A stretch of DNA of 64,000 nt from Dicaeum eximium (GCA_013396995.1 VWZP01007832.1:2176711-2240710); one strand, 5' to 3'; positions 1 to 13,410 are shown, counted from the first letter of the stretch. Notes: generated by a model not told the origin, from the letters alone. Program-made: numbers and translations.

Positions 1-48
1 ACATGATCCTTAAGGTCCTTTCCAACCCTTAACATTCTATGATTCTAA
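1..48 (+). mobile_element. CR1 LINE, 3' tail, cut by the window edge
   Basis: The sequence reads like the conserved end of avian CR1 elements: a 'gatcctTAAGGTCCTTTCC' stretch followed by 'AACATTCTATGATTCTA'. CR1 elements end in short ATTCTATG-type repeats rather than poly(A). Only the last ~48 bases are inside the window, so the element's length is unknown. Recognised from memory of the CR1 consensus. Confidence 0.85.
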
Positions 49-3000
49 GTGGATTTTTCCAGTCCAGTGAAAAAATTGGTCTCTTAAATGTTAAATATTT
101 AAGCTGTCAAGTTAGGAGCAGAATGAGCGAGAGCTGCCAAAGAGACTGTAGAGTTCATTTTGTACTTACCACTCACATGTTCTTGGCATTCTTTCAAAAA
201 TACAACATGATTTGTTGCATTTTGCCAAAGACTAGCTTTGTTCCTTCTTTTGTTACATTTTTATTTTACATGCAAATTCATTATTTATGAGAGATGTATT
301 GCCTATCAAAGTTCCCATTGGGAGGTACTTAATCTTCCCAATTTTTTGTGTGTTTGAGCTGTGTGGGTTGTATCTGTAACACATTCCAGTCCTGGCCACC
401 CAGCCTGAGAGAATGGTTTTATGTGTCAGAAGCATACCCCCTCCCAGTGTCTTTGCTTGAAACTGTGAAAGCTGCCAGTCCAACCTGCTGGTTGTCCAGC
501 AAGAAAAAGGCAGGGGTTTTTTCTAAATTCGAAAATACAAACAACTGGCAAACCTGCACGCACACCACAGACAGAATGGGAAAGGGCAAAGGAACTCTGC
601 TTTCAAAGGCTCTTGACCTCCTTGCTGTGTACCTTGCTCTGTCATTTTCCAGTGCTGCACTTTGCCAGGTAGAAAAAGGAAACCACAACCTTTGCACATA
701 GATTTCCAGAGGGCAAAAGGCCAAACTGTCATTGCTCAGTTGCTTTCAGAACCTTCAGATAAAGTGACTTGGGAAAGATAAAATGTGATGCTGACCTAAA
801 CGACACTGTGATTTGCTCTCTGTGATGGTCCTGGAATGCCTCCTCCACTAAAAAAACATCCTGTTTCCCATGGTATTTGGACATAAAGTGAATATCAAGG
901 AAGATTATTTTCAGAAAGCTGCTTTATTTCTTTCTCTCCAGCTAATTCTAACTCTCACCCTCTCCTTGACATGGCCCAAGGGCTTCAGTAGTAGATCCTT
1001 CCCTTTCTTTTCCAGATATTAATTAAAGAGCTCAATTCTCAATGCATTTATTATAATAAAAGAGATATGCAGTGCAAAGCAATCTAATTTTTCCTACCTC
1101 ACAGAGGCCAACAAAATGCCCACTTTGGGGCCTTAATAAAATAAAAGAGCTGCAGAGTTATTTAGAGCCAAGCTGAAGATTCACATGTTTGGGTGGGTCA
1201 TGGGTGCTTTATTATATGCTTGTCATTACAAAAAAAAGCTTATTCTGTAATGAGTTCCAGGGTGACAGAAAGCAGGCAGAGGCTCTTGCAGGAGCAGCCA
1301 ACATCTCACAGAAAGTATGAGCAGCCCTGCCTCTGAATTATTAGCTTCTCACAGCTAGACAGCTGCAGAACTGGATGCAGCCCATGACGCAGATCGGCTG
1401 CAGAGCAGCACATTTCTTCCTGAATCTACCAGTAGTGCACTCTACCAGGTCATATAAACTGATAGATGGGAGGAAAGGCTCCAGCTTCCTTCTGATGGTT
1501 AGTGTGCCTTAGCAACAATGCTGGGAAGTAAGTCTTGCACTTACCTGGTATTTTTTATGTCTGAGAAAATGAAGGTTTCTGAGATATGATCTTCACTCAG
1601 CATTAGAGTTGTGATGAATAAACTTGTCTGAAATGCCTCACCTGCAGTGTGTACATTACAGGACACTGGGAAATCCAACCACAATATACAAACCAGGAAA
1701 TCAGACCTCATTAGTTCATTTGATCTCAGAACTACATGTTTATATATGATGGTAATTCTCTTGCAAAGAAGCCTTTCATTGCATGAAAGTTCTCCTGCAT
1801 TCATAATCCTGTGCCTAGAACATCCTAATCCTCTGTTTGCACAGGCATGTCTATACTTTGAAGTGTTAAATCATTGAAAAAATTTCACAGACCAACAGTA
1901 CAAGAATGGCTTTGGTGTTTTGGTATATAAAAATGTATGATCTCCCCCTGCCTAGGTAATCATTTTACATCTGTGTAAAATGAACTTCAAGCCTTTCCAG
2001 TCTGATTCAGATGAGTTCTGACATCTTTATGGGTTAGTTCAAATGACAGGATAAGCGGCACAACAACAGAAAATCAAGCACTGTGGTTTGGATATGCTAG
2101 CTCAAAATGGATAAAGCAATAATAAAAAAGATTAGCATTGTGGCTTTCATGCCAGCAGTCCTAATATCATTTATGTTGTCTGTAGGAAAATAGGGACACA
2201 GGATTGGCAGAGTCTGCCTGGGTCATTGAGTCTGGTCCTCTGCTATCACAGGCAACAATATCATCTAATCCCTTTCATAACTCCTGTGACTTGCCAATAA
2301 AACACAGGAAACACATGGGAGAACACTGCAGCTGTTCAGAAGAGCACAGAAAAATCCACAGCCTGTTTACAATTAAAAATGCAATTGAAGTTATATAGGC
2401 TTTCAATAGGGATGAATCAAAAAGTTTAGTTCAGGTCTACTCCAACATTTTCTGGTGTGGGTGAAAGTGTTATATGTGAATATCTCATGCAAGAGATCAC
2501 ATACCTCTTTCACATATAAAGAGGTACTTTGAGATCTGAGTTTTGATTTGAGCATTAGTATCAGCAAAAAGTGCCCATGGATCTTGAACAATCAAGACTG
2601 GTTCAAAATTCCCCTTTATCTATGACTTGATGTATATTCCAGATGACATTTGAGTAGGTTGCCTGTTGACTCCAGGAACGGCTAAATAAATCCAGGAGAG
2701 AGAACAGCCCAGCCGAATTCCTCTTTTGCATGGGGTATCAGAGTCACTCATCTATGACATGGAGAGTTCTGAGAAAACAACTGGTGTTCCCAGGAAACTT
2801 GTCTCTGTTCCATTTGTGATTCAGATATTTAATTTTGTCTTGCTCCTTGGTAAGTTTCATATAAATAATCAATTGCTAGTTGAGTTGGCTGCCCAAAGGG
2901 ACAAATTCAATGGCAAGAGAAAGGGAGTAGTTGGAATGCCTCACTGAGCCCAATAAGGCTAATGAGGAAACTGTTCATACTGTAAACTTCTAAAGAGTGC

Positions 3001-3936
3001 ATGTCCAGAAGGTTAACCTTTTGCTGTTTCCTTGACAGTGGCTGATACTTCTGTCTGTATCTTAATCAGGGAATCATAGGTCTCTCTTTCAGAGCTCTTC
3101 ATGCTGCAAACTGTATTATTAGCCAAACTATAAGCAGTAACTTATCAAGAAATTTGAACCCATGCCAGAAGAGAAAGCCCAGACTGTCTCTTAAGCTAAA
3201 GAGAAGTAGGCTGTTCCCTGCTTGTCCCATACAGGAGACAGTTCTCAGTGCTGGATCAAACAAAGCAGGAAGAAATACATAGCTGCAAAGGATCTTCTTA
3301 CCAAGTTTGTTCAGTTTGGACTGAAAAATAGATAGTTTGGGCAATGCTAGGTCAAAACTGAGAAGGTGTTTCAGTGATGTCCTGTTGTCACAAATTCAGA
3401 ATGTAAAGAGGAGTGAGTTGGTAAGAGAGAAAGTTTAGCCAGTCCACAAACTGCCACAAACTCTGCTGACCCTTGCATATCTTCACTAGTCACTGTTTCA
3501 CACCATTTTAAAAAATATAAATTGAGGCCAAGCCTATGCCTCTTCCAAACTGTCATGAGAATACATGATGTCTGCAACATCATTCTAGAGTGAATTTGTT
3601 TTTCACTCTTACTATATATGGTACTGAGCTTTCCATAGTATGTGTAAGATTGTATTGCAACTGCAGATTTCCATCATGAAAGGATATAATTATACTAGAT
3701 AACCCTTTGCTTGGGATTCTCTAAATGATGCAGAGATGAAAGAGGCACTGAATCAAGGCATTGGTCCTCATTCAGAATACATTACAGATGAGATGTGGGG
3801 AGAAAGGAAAATGGCCAATTTATAGAGTTGGGGGACAATTTGTCAGAGAATAACAAGAGAATGTACATAATAAACACCTCTGGCTTCAGAGCCTGGGAAA
3901 AGAGATGAGAGAAACAAAGAAGGAATGTGAGAATTC
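49..3936. other. Intergenic DNA, no gene seen
   Basis: AT-rich sequence with only short, unconvincing open frames on both strands. No splice-bounded conserved coding segment, tRNA or rRNA was recognised. The stretch near 2,180-2,300 has the flavour of a very old interspersed repeat (a 'GGGTCATTGAGTCTGGTCC' string resembles bird LINE tails), but it is too decayed to classify. Confidence 0.5.
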
Positions 3937-4480
3937 TGTGGTCTAACCACAGCCAGCAACCAAGGCCCACACACCTGCTCACTCACTGCCTACCATGGGA
4001 TGGGGGAGACAATCAGAAGAGTAAAAGTGAGAAAACCCATGGGTTGAGATAAAGACCATTTAAAAGGTAAAGCAAGAACCATGCACATAAGCAGAGAAAA
4101 GCAAGGAATACATTCACTGCTCCCCATGGGCAGGCAGGTGTTCAGCCATGTCCAGGAGAGCAGGACACCATCACACCCTGGTTACTTGGGTAAAAAAACA
4201 CCATCACTCTGAACATCCCTCTCCTTCCTTCATCTTCTTCCCCCAGGTTTATAAGCTGAGCATGTTGCCATAAGGTATGGAATGTCCCTTTGGTCACTTG
4301 GGGTCAGGTGACCCTGCCCAACTCCTTGTGCACCCCCAGCTTCCCCACTGGTGGGGTGGGGTGAGGAGCAAAAAAGGCCTTGAGCACTCCCCAGCAGAGC
4401 ACTGTTGATAACTGCCCATTATCAACACTCTTCCCAACACAAACCCAAAACACAACCACATGCAAGCATTAGTTCTAAAA
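3937..4480 (-). mobile_element. Solo LTR of an endogenous retrovirus, antisense
   Basis: Read on the minus strand this has LTR architecture. There is a TATA-like 'CTTATAAACC' (plus-strand 'ggtttataagctgag' near 4,248), then downstream an 'AATGGTCTTTATCTC' segment near 4,050, where this LTR family carries its polyadenylation region, and a terminal TG...CA type edge near 3,937 (plus-strand TGTGG). I recognise the text as a very common avian LTR family, similar to those called TguLTR5; the family name is from memory and uncertain. No gag, pol or env sequence adjoins it, so it is a solo LTR. The edge near 4,480 is degraded and approximate. Confidence 0.75.
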
Positions 4481-7400
4481 CGTTAAAAGTACTTTATTAT
4501 AAGGTTTTTTTTTTTATTATAAGGTTCTTTTGTTCTCACTTCTACTATTAGAAATTAAGACATCTCCTTGTCTTCACTGAAGTGCATTTATCACATACCC
4601 CCAAAAAAGTACTTTCACTCCCTGACAAACATGAAATGCATATTATTTGTCACTTGCTTAGGTGCATATTTTAATTAGTTCTTTCTCTTTGAAAAAGCAA
4701 GGAAACTCAGCTAGGTACAGTATTCATAACAGTGTGACAAAATCTTCACACTTTCACCACAGCAGGTGCAACTAGTGAAATGAGTGTTCCAGAACTTCCA
4801 TGTCCTGACAGAAAACCCCTGAAAATACCAGATGTTACTGGCCTTGACTTTGATAAAGGAATTTTTAGACTCCTCTTTCTAGTAGGTGCTCTGCTGATTC
4901 TCCTGACCATTAGCAATACCATCAGTCTCTGCTGCCAAAACAGAAAATGAAGGTGAGGAAATAAGTGCTATGGACCTGAGGCAGCACTGCTCATCCCAGG
5001 GTCTGTTCTGAGCTGAGCAGGGACTGAGCAGCTGGTCAGGTGATGAGCTGAGAGGCACTGTAGGAGTTCCTGTGGTCCCAGAGGCACACAGACAGATGTG
5101 AAAGCATCTCTAGCACAGGGCCTTGAAATGCAAGGGAAAGGGCAGGTAACCTACTCAGCACATACAAATGAACACAGGGATGGGCCACTCCATACATTGG
5201 GCAAAATAACATGGCATAGCCATGCCATGACGTGGCAGGGCTGGTATTTCCTGAGATCAGAGGCAAGAAAATGATAATTCCTAACAATAGCAAAAACAAG
5301 AAACAAAAGAAAGTGAGAATGGAAAGAAAAAATGAGGTAAGCCAAGGAGGTCATCTAAAGAAAGTCCAAGCCTAAGTAATGTAAGCAAATCAAAGCGGGA
5401 AGAAAAAGGACCAGGTACACTCACCCTTATGCAAGAAACAAGGGAAAATGGTCGATGCTGCCATATGTTGGAAGGTAGGGAGAACAAATTAATAAATTAA
5501 TAAAGGGCAAAAGAAACAGTAGCTAATTATGGTGTATTTCATGCCTCTCTTCTAGTAGTTAGCAACTGCAGCAGCAAATAACTTTCTGCTCTCCCTCTGT
5601 TAGGAGAGAGAAATACTGCCAAAATGCACCCAGGTAGTGAAGGGTCCCCAGTGTGTTTCCTGCAGTCTAGCACTCTCTATCCATGTAAAAACACCTCCCA
5701 CATCAGTGCTACCAAAGACACTTTGAGTTGTTCCTGAGGGAATGAGATGTCACTTTGCTCTCTGGCCATTCAGTCATCCACTTCCCTGTTCAGTGCTCTC
5801 CTATATGAACTGGTAGATAGTAATAGGTGGGGACTGAGGAGGAAAAATACTTGTTCCTTCCCCAACTTTGAGCCTGTGCAGCAACACTCTGCTCTCCACA
5901 TGATGCATAAACACAGTAGGCTGGTGGTTTTCTCAAGTCTACCTCCTGCTGGGCAGAGTTCATTTCTATCTGAAGTACAAGAGCTGAGAGACTATGGAAT
6001 GTCACCAAATTACAGCAAGGTATTCACAAGGGAAAAAAAGATGTGCTAGCCAACAAGTGTTTTCAAGGCATATTAACAAATCCAGTTTATCTCACATGCC
6101 AGCATTCCCCTACCTCATTCCCATTCCCACTGAATAGATACTAATTGAAAATTATGTTTTCAATGTGAAGGCTTTTTCTAATTTGGTCTTGTTTAAAAGC
6201 ATTTAGGGATCTTATTGTTTGTTGTATTTCAAAGTGATTTGCATGAACTCCCCAGGGAAGCCAACAAAGGGCACTACCAACATTTTGCTGGCAGACAGCA
6301 ACGATTTCTACTCAGCACAGAATATTCATGTGCTCCAAGAAGCACAGATTCTTGAGGTAGAGGAGACAGCTGAAGAGCTCCAGTGCAAAACATCTAGGAA
6401 ACTGTTGTAATATCTATTTCTGTTCAGCATTTTTAGCAATCATGGTAGACACAGAGCTCAATTGAAAATAGAAATAATTTTAAAATATTTTTCACGGGAA
6501 AAGTAGAATTGTCTATGCAATATAAACATGCTCAAAAAGATGCTTTCCAGGCTTTAAGTCTCATGTACGCATCACACTGCACACTAAAATCTCTTCATTG
6601 CATTCTGTAGACTTCCACACATTTATGACAAATGAGCATAAAAGTATAAAACATTTTGTATTTACCCAACAAAATACATAATCATGCACTCAGGCATGCA
6701 CCACACACACGCCTGTATATTTGACACATGCATGATGCCAGACATCGTGCATGTGCACATATTTGTGCATTATGTTATATGAGTGTCTTTGCAGATCATA
6801 CAAAGCACAGGAACAGCCTGCACCTTACAACACACACCTGCAGGACCTGCACACAGCCAGACATGCCAGTAAAGTTCAGATTACTTATATTACTTATTAT
6901 ATTACTTATAATGTGTGCATTAACAAAATCTGTGTTTACGACATCTTCCAATTTGTATGTATGCAATACATGTCTGTACATTCATTTACTTAATAAAGTA
7001 TGGTATTGAGGAGAAAAAAAAACCATTAAGGCATACAGTAAAGCCTTCAGAAGAGAATTTGTTAAATAGAAAGCCCAGTTCCTATTATTATGAGTTTTCA
7101 GATTGGTGTAAGACCTGGTCTGCATGCAAAAGCTTAGTTGACACAGCTAGGTTAAGAACATAAAAAACAGCCACATTAATTGACATCCCCATGACAACAG
7201 AAGTCTTAGAGCTATGCCAGGAAAAAAAAACTTTTTGGCAGTCTAATTTCTCTAGTTCAAGAAATGGGAGAAGGAAAAAGAATATTTTGTTTCTTTTTTC
7301 ACAGTAATTAGAGATTCAACTTGCCATCAATTTTTTTTTCCATTATGACAAAGGCCTGCATCTACTTAGGATGCTTTTTCACATTAGAGTGGCTCAAAGT

Positions 7401-8065
7401 GCTGGAGGAATACTATTTCATTCTAATCTAGTCAAGTTCCAAGTCAAAAAGAATCACCTGCTTAGAGAGCCTATTTCAACTATGACTTGGAGCACAGCAA
7501 ATGCTGCAGACTGTCGTTTCCATCGCCATGTTTACACAGCTTGCTACAGCCCACAGTGTGTCGTCCAGGTGGCACAGACCATTATTAAGTGCTACTTGAG
7601 GATATATTCCAAGTATTCCAGGTATTTCATCCACACTGCCGTGATTTTTCTGAAGTATGTCTGGATTACATTGCCAGAACCAACTAAAAACAAACCTCAG
7701 TGCTCAAAATTCTTCTGTCTCTTTTGTCAGCATCTAGCTCCTTCTGTGTAGCCACTGTCATTTTCATACTCTTATCAGCCAGCACAGATGAAAACAGTGC
7801 TCCATGCCATTGCAAATGCCACTGCAAATACACAGAAGCTGTGGAAAAGTTTTCACAGCTTGCTGCCATGTGGCTTTAGCACTTCCAATCTGTCACTGTG
7901 CTGCAGAGCAGCTCTCACGTGTGTTCAGAAGCAGCGGCAACAGCTGTCTCACCAGCAGCAGCCTCAGGAGCAGTGGAAGGTACAGGATGTCAAGCTGCTC
8001 AATGTGGGAGCTGGGTCAGCATCCATGGCTTAATCCATCAAGCAAGAGGCAAGTGGTGGGGAATT
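4481..8065. other. Intergenic DNA, no gene seen
   Basis: No supported gene on either strand. It contains A-rich and T-rich tracts, a short local repeat of 'TTATTATAAGG' near 4,494-4,526 and CA/CATG-rich sequence near 6,690-6,860. Open frames here are short and show no recognisable domain. Confidence 0.5.
6890..6911. repeat. Short ATTACTTAT tandem repeat
   Basis: About two and a half imperfect copies of a 9-10 base ATTACTTAT unit. It looks like local slippage in AT-rich DNA. No function is indicated. Confidence 0.7.
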
Positions 8066-9172
8066 TCGTAGAGTCATAAAATAGTTTGGGTGACCTTGAA
8101 GATCACCCAATCCCAACCCCCCTGCCATGGGCAGGTACACCTTTAGGCAGACCAGGTTGCTTAGAGCCCTATCCAACCTGGCCTTGAACACCTCCAGGGA
8201 TGGGGGATCAACATCCCCCAGCAATGTTCCAGTACCTCACCACCCTCACAGTTAAGGGTTTTTTCCTAATATCTAATCTAAACTCATACTCTTCCAATTT
8301 GGACTCAGTTCACCCTTGTCTTGTCACTACACACTCTTGTAAACTCTTGCCCCTGTAAACTCTTTCCTGTAAGCTCCCTTCAAGTACTCTAAGGCTGCAA
8401 TTATCTCACCCCAAAGCCTTCTCTTTTCCATGCTGAACAATCACAGCTCTCTCAGTCTTCCCTCATAAGAGACATGCTTCAAACTTCTGACCAACTTGGC
8501 AATTTTCCTCTGGACTCACTCCAATAGGTCAATGTCCTTCCTGTGGGGAGGACCCCAGAGCTCCAGGTAAGATCTCAGCAGAGCAGAGGGGCAGAATCCC
8601 CTCCCTTGCCCTGCTGGCCACACTGCTTTGGATGCAGCCCAGGATATGTTTGGCTTTCTGGCCTGCAAGTGCACATGGGTGGGTCATGTCCATCTTCCTA
8701 TTCCCCAGCATCCTCCAAGTCCTTCTCAGGAAGGCTGCTCTTGATCTGTTCATCCCCCAGCCTGTACTGATACTGTGGATTGCCCCAATCTAGGTGCAGC
8801 ACCTTGCACTTGGTCTTATTAAACCTCATTATATTCCCATAAGCCCACATCTCAAGTTCATCCAGCTCCCTTTGGATGGCATCCTGCCCTTCATGTGTGT
8901 CAGCTGCACCACTCAGCTTGATGTCAGCTGCTGAGGGTGCTCTTGATCCCGTCTTCTATGTCATTAATGAAGATAATAAATAACACTCATCCTAATACAG
9001 GCTCCAGAGTAACACCACTCATCACTGGTGCTCATTGAGACTCTGAGCCATTGACCACTACCCTCTGGAGGTGATCATCCAAGCAATTCCTAATCCATCT
9101 AACAGTCCACCCTCAAATCCATCACTCTCCAGTTTGAAGAGAAGGATGTTGTGGGCAACCATGAACCGGCAG
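8066..9172 (-). mobile_element. CR1 LINE, long 3' fragment, antisense
   Basis: The left end reads as the reverse complement of a CR1 tail ('AGTCATAAAATAGTTTGGG', then 'CCAACCCCCCTGCCATGG' and 'CCAACCTGGCCTTGAACAC'). Further right come other CR1 landmarks on the minus strand, including 'GCACCTTGCACTTGG' near 8,800 and 'GATGTCAGCTGCTGAGGG' near 8,920. About 1.1 kb is recognisable, covering the 3' end and the distal part of the reverse-transcriptase ORF. That ORF is full of stops and indels, so the copy is dead. The 5' (right) edge is a truncation and is approximate. Confidence 0.9.
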
Positions 9173-9990
9173 TGTGAAAATGCAAAAGCTTGGAGGCAAA
9201 AATCAGAGATGAAACCTGTTCTGAGTGAGCCCAGAGAACCAACAGGCTCACGTTGAAATGTCCCAGGAGGTAGGAATCGTGGCATGGCAAGTCAATTATG
9301 ACCATCATGGCAGAGATGCACAATGCGTCCAAACTTCAGCCTGTAGAAAAGTAACATCCCAATCATTTTATATCTTTTCAATGAAGGATGGAGCACCCAT
9401 TATCTGTCCTATTAATTTGTCCAAGCCAGCATTGTATACATGTGGAACTTTTCAGCATAAACTCAGTATAAACCAGTCATCTGTCCCTCTTCCACAGATG
9501 CTCTTTGAGCTAAACAATTTGTGGATGCTATGTCTGCTTTTAAGTCTTCTTGCCAAATATCATGTTTCACAGTCCCATTTTCTTACTCTTCGAGATGTTT
9601 TGTCTCTAATATTGCTGAATGAATGCTCCACACAAACAGGACAATCAGAGACTCTGAAGAAGGCTGGGTTTTCAATCCTTAGTCAGCCTTGCCCGTGTAG
9701 AAAGACATGCAGCATTAGTTCTCCAAAGGAGAGCGCTGATTGACCGCAGTTAATGTGCACGGCACACGCTTTGTCGGCACTGTGGGAGCTTCTGAACTGT
9801 AGAAGAGAGGAGCATTACTAACACATCCACAAACCATTTTAAAGGATGTTCTACATTTCCTACACACTGTGGCAAGGTACAAGCAGACTGTGTACAAAGG
9901 CAGCAACCTGAAAAAAAATACAGGGGGAAAGAAAACCCCGGCTCTATTTCTCTAATCCCTTTTTTCGGCTGAATTTGGAGATGTGACTTG
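9173..9990. other. Intergenic DNA between the CR1 and the GC-rich islet
   Basis: Nothing recognisable as a gene. A 172-codon open frame on the plus strand (9,225-9,743) starts in CR1-derived sequence and has no domain or homology I recognise; I treat it as chance. Confidence 0.45.
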
Positions 9991-9995
9991 GTGTA

Positions 9996-10160
9996 AAGTT
10001 TTTTCCAGAGGGCCGTGCGGCGCGGCCCCGAGTGCTGCAGGGAAAAAGCGCCACAAGGGCCGGGCGCGGTCCCGCTGCCGGGAGCGGCTCCTCCGCGGGG
10101 GCCGAGCGCCCTCTGCTGGCACGGCCTGGGATTGCCGCTCCCACGGGAAACATTTCTCAC
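9996..10160. promoter_or_regulatory. Isolated GC/CpG-rich islet upstream of API5
   Basis: A roughly 160-base segment dense in CpG ('GTGCGGCGCGGCCCCGAG', 'GGGCCGGGCGCGGTCCC', 'CTCCGCGGGGGCCGAGCG') sits in otherwise AT-rich intergenic DNA, about 3.2 kb before the API5 start codon. No gene start was recognised on either strand. It could be a small CpG island, an insulator element or the GC-rich part of an old LTR. It contains a CTCF-like site, listed separately. Confidence 0.55.
10106..10119 (-). promoter_or_regulatory. CTCF-like binding motif
   Basis: The minus-strand sequence CCAGCAGAGGGCGC fits the core vertebrate CTCF consensus (CCASYAGRKGGCRS) at all 14 positions. It lies inside the isolated CpG-rich islet, a typical setting for a bound site. 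Motif match is what I see; occupancy is inferred. Confidence 0.6.
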
Positions 10161-13080
10161 CTTGCAGGGAAAAACTTTGCAAGGAAAACCGATCACACTA
10201 GAAGAAATCAGTGGAAAATCTGCGCTTGTCTGAAGATAGCAGCTAGGTGCTTATAGCCATGCAGGACACCTTTAGTGTGTGCTAATAAAAGGCTTTACAT
10301 CTGTGAACATCGTTATGCACTTATTGTATTCCCCTGTGATGTCTGCACACCATTTTCTGAAAAACTCTGAACAGATTTTTAAGATGCATGGGGGGGGGAG
10401 GCGTTAATTGCTGTACCCCTTCACATGTAAAACCTCCCTTAGTGACTCAAGCCCAATTCTGAAAAGTGAGATTAGAAGAATTCAAGAGCAATTGCTCACT
10501 CAGCATAAGCCAACAAACAGACTCTATTTCAGTCACTTTATTATTCACAGAAACTTCCAAGGTTTGGTTCATGGGATCAGACCACTGTTCCAGTGTGAAG
10601 TTTTCATCACCCATGTCTTCTCCTTCTGTCATAATAGAAGTGTTTTCTTGCCCCATTTATGGCTTTGTCTGAAGCCGGTCCTTCACCATAGACCAGGGCA
10701 CTTGTGGGATAGGAATAAATTTTTTTTTTCCTCTGAGGAAAACAGGAAACTTCATTAATTTCACAAGTAAATTATTTTTCCTCTGGAGAACCTGCAGTGA
10801 TTCCAGAGTACTTGATTTATGGGCAGTGCACAGGAATGGGAGTCAAATGTATAATGACATCAATTCATTATCAAATTTACCACAGGGTTATCTCCATGTG
10901 CTTGAGTTTGCAGAGATTGGGAAGAAAAAAGAGAGGAAAAATCCTGACTGATGGCCAGATTAACCCTGTTTTGTGAAACTGTGAGACTTGCACTGCAGAG
11001 TCTGAAAAAGCTGTGTGTCATTTTCAAATGTGCATTTCAAGCTTACGAGTTCCTAAAAATGCATTTTCAAAAATGTCACAACTTTAACAAAGAGATCCAT
11101 GACCAACTTTGAAAAATATTTTCAAACAATTTCTTCAAAATGTGTAACACAGCTCTTCATTTATTTTCCTTCCATATAAAAGCTAAAGACTAACGGTGAT
11201 TAATTTTAAAGAGGTTCATTATAAAAAATATCATATATATTTCATAAATAGGTGAAAACTAAAGACTAGAAAATGGAAATTGTTGTAAGGAGAAAAAAAA
11301 TTTAATTAATGATGTAAAAAAACAAGGAAGTAGTTGAGGAAATAAAATTCCAGGATCAAAGGATGGAAACAGAACAAACCTCAGAGAAAACAATTTTTTT
11401 AATGTGGCTCTGAATATCCCTTTTCATTTTTTGTGTTTTTTGTTAGAAACACAATGAGAACACTGAATGTATCGCTGCTACAGAAGGTAGAAAAGTATAA
11501 TTTCAAGGCCTATAATAGATGTTATAAAAATGTAATTTAAATAGTCAGTTGTAACAAAATATATAATGCTGTCATAATATTTTGAAGTTGCTTACCATCC
11601 CACCCTACCTAGACTGGAGTTCATCTCCCATCACTCTGCAGTGTCTGAAGCACCCTTCTGCTCTGCTGCAGAATGCAGCGCCAGTCTTCCCCAGAAGGTA
11701 CACAGCCACTCTCACAACCATTGTCATTCATGCTTACCTCTTTTTTCTCCACAGCTGCCATACATACAGCAATGCAAAACTGCTACATATTTATCCATGC
11801 TTGCTATGGAATGTAATCACAGTTTGATAGAGTGTTCTTGAGGGAAAGAAGCAAGAAAAGGAGATAACAAGGCAGCTCCATCTATATAAACACTTCAGCA
11901 GGGGAGAGTAAAAGGCAGTTTAATGAGATGTTCATCTTTTCTCCTTTCTGGCCAAGTTGTAAAAGCTTGCCATGGTAGTGTTGATAAAGATGATTATAGT
12001 GAATTTTAAAATCTGCATTCCGATGCAATGCTGTCTGGAAACTGCTGGAGGACAAGAGATTGACACCTCTTAATATCCGCCAGGCTGCCTGAGAAAGCTC
12101 TCCCTTCCTGGAAAATGAGAGCTTCTCCTAAGCATGCAGCTCTTTTGTTAAATTAAAAATATTTCTTCTCTCATGTTACATTCTGTTCCCACTACTAAGA
12201 TTACCCAGCATATTCTGTTAAGATTACTTCGGGTAAATGTGATGGCCACAAGCACACCAAGAGGCAGGATGTGGTTAGAGCTCTCTTGGATCTGACAGCA
12301 GCCACAAGCTTCCACACCCTCAGACCCCACCAGAGCATGCAGGAATGACATGAATCCACCGGTGGACAGGTAAAGGCACTGGGTCTCAATTCAAGGAAGG
12401 GGAGAAAGGTGACTGATGCTGTCAGTACTGCCACTGGCTAAAACACTGAATAGAGAAAGAATGGAAGGAGGTGAATGATTGATGCTGCCGCACATCCCGC
12501 TGCATGCAGTCTACCGGCATGGACTCTGGAGACAGGCTGGAGCTCCAAATGCCTCCAACAGCATCCTTCATGCTGCTGGGAAGGATGTTTAAGAAAGGTC
12601 CAGCTCTTTACTTAGCTCAGCCTCAGATTCACATACGGGGAATCCTCTTTCATTTTAAGTGCCTGTGAAATTTGCAGGACGCTAAAGCATATTGATATGT
12701 GAGGAGAAGACACTGCTACAGCCTTAAAACTTTTGCCACAATTTATATTTGGTGATTAGAGCCTAATGAAGACATCCTGCCTTCGCTGGCATGAGTTGCA
12801 TATACTTCCGTTTCTGGAATTAGGGAGCATCTTCCTCTGCAGAAAAAGATGCAAGTCACCAAATCACAGGAAAGCAGTATCTGTCTCGTACTAGGAGCTC
12901 AGCGTGCGACAGGTACTTCCCGAGCGTCTTCCAGTGTAGTTGAATAGAACAGACAAAAAGGGATACAGAAACGCGATTCTGCGGGAGAGCATCAATCGAG
13001 GGAAGGAGGAGTGTGAAGAAAAACCCGGGGAAGGGGGGGGTAAACAAAAAAAACTACAAGAGGTGAAGGTGCATCTGTGA
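10161..13080. other. Intergenic DNA 5' of the API5 CpG island
   Basis: AT-rich DNA, with a poly-G run near 10,390 and a gradual rise in GC and CpG from about 12,880 towards the API5 promoter. No supported gene. Confidence 0.5.
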
Positions 13081-13163
13081 GCACAAGAGCGCACCCCGCA
13101 GCGCGGCCCCGGGCCGAGCCCGTGGCGGATGAGGCGGGGCTCGCTGGGTGCTCGGCGGGCGCG

Positions 13164-13197
13164 GTCCCGCTCCCGGTCCCGGTCCCGGTCCCGCCCC
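13164..13197 (+). repeat. CCCGGT hexamer tandem run in the promoter
   Basis: About five near-identical hexamers (CCCGCT then CCCGGT copies, then CCCGCC) lie head to tail about 215-245 bases before the API5 start codon. Length polymorphism and assembly error are both plausible in such a run. Confidence 0.7.
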
Positions 13198-13410
13198 GTT
13201 CCCGCCTTTGGCGCCCGCGGGTCCGGGCCCTGCAGTACCACCGCCCACCGCCAGGGGACGACGCGCAGGCGGCGGCGCGCGGCCGCTCTGCGACTGGCGC
13301 CTCGCTGGTGCTGACGACGCGGCCCGAGCGGGAGCGGCGGCCGGAGCGGCGGCGGCGGCGTCAGTGGCGGGTTCGGTGTTTCGGCGGCTCTGCCCCTTCC
13401 CCGCCGCGCC

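Noticed and set aside
7371..7751. 126-codon open frame in the intergenic region
   Set aside because: No domain, no homology recognised, unremarkable AT-rich composition.
9225..9743. 172-codon plus-strand open frame
   Set aside because: Begins in CR1-derived DNA, has no recognisable domain, and no promoter or splice support; likely chance.
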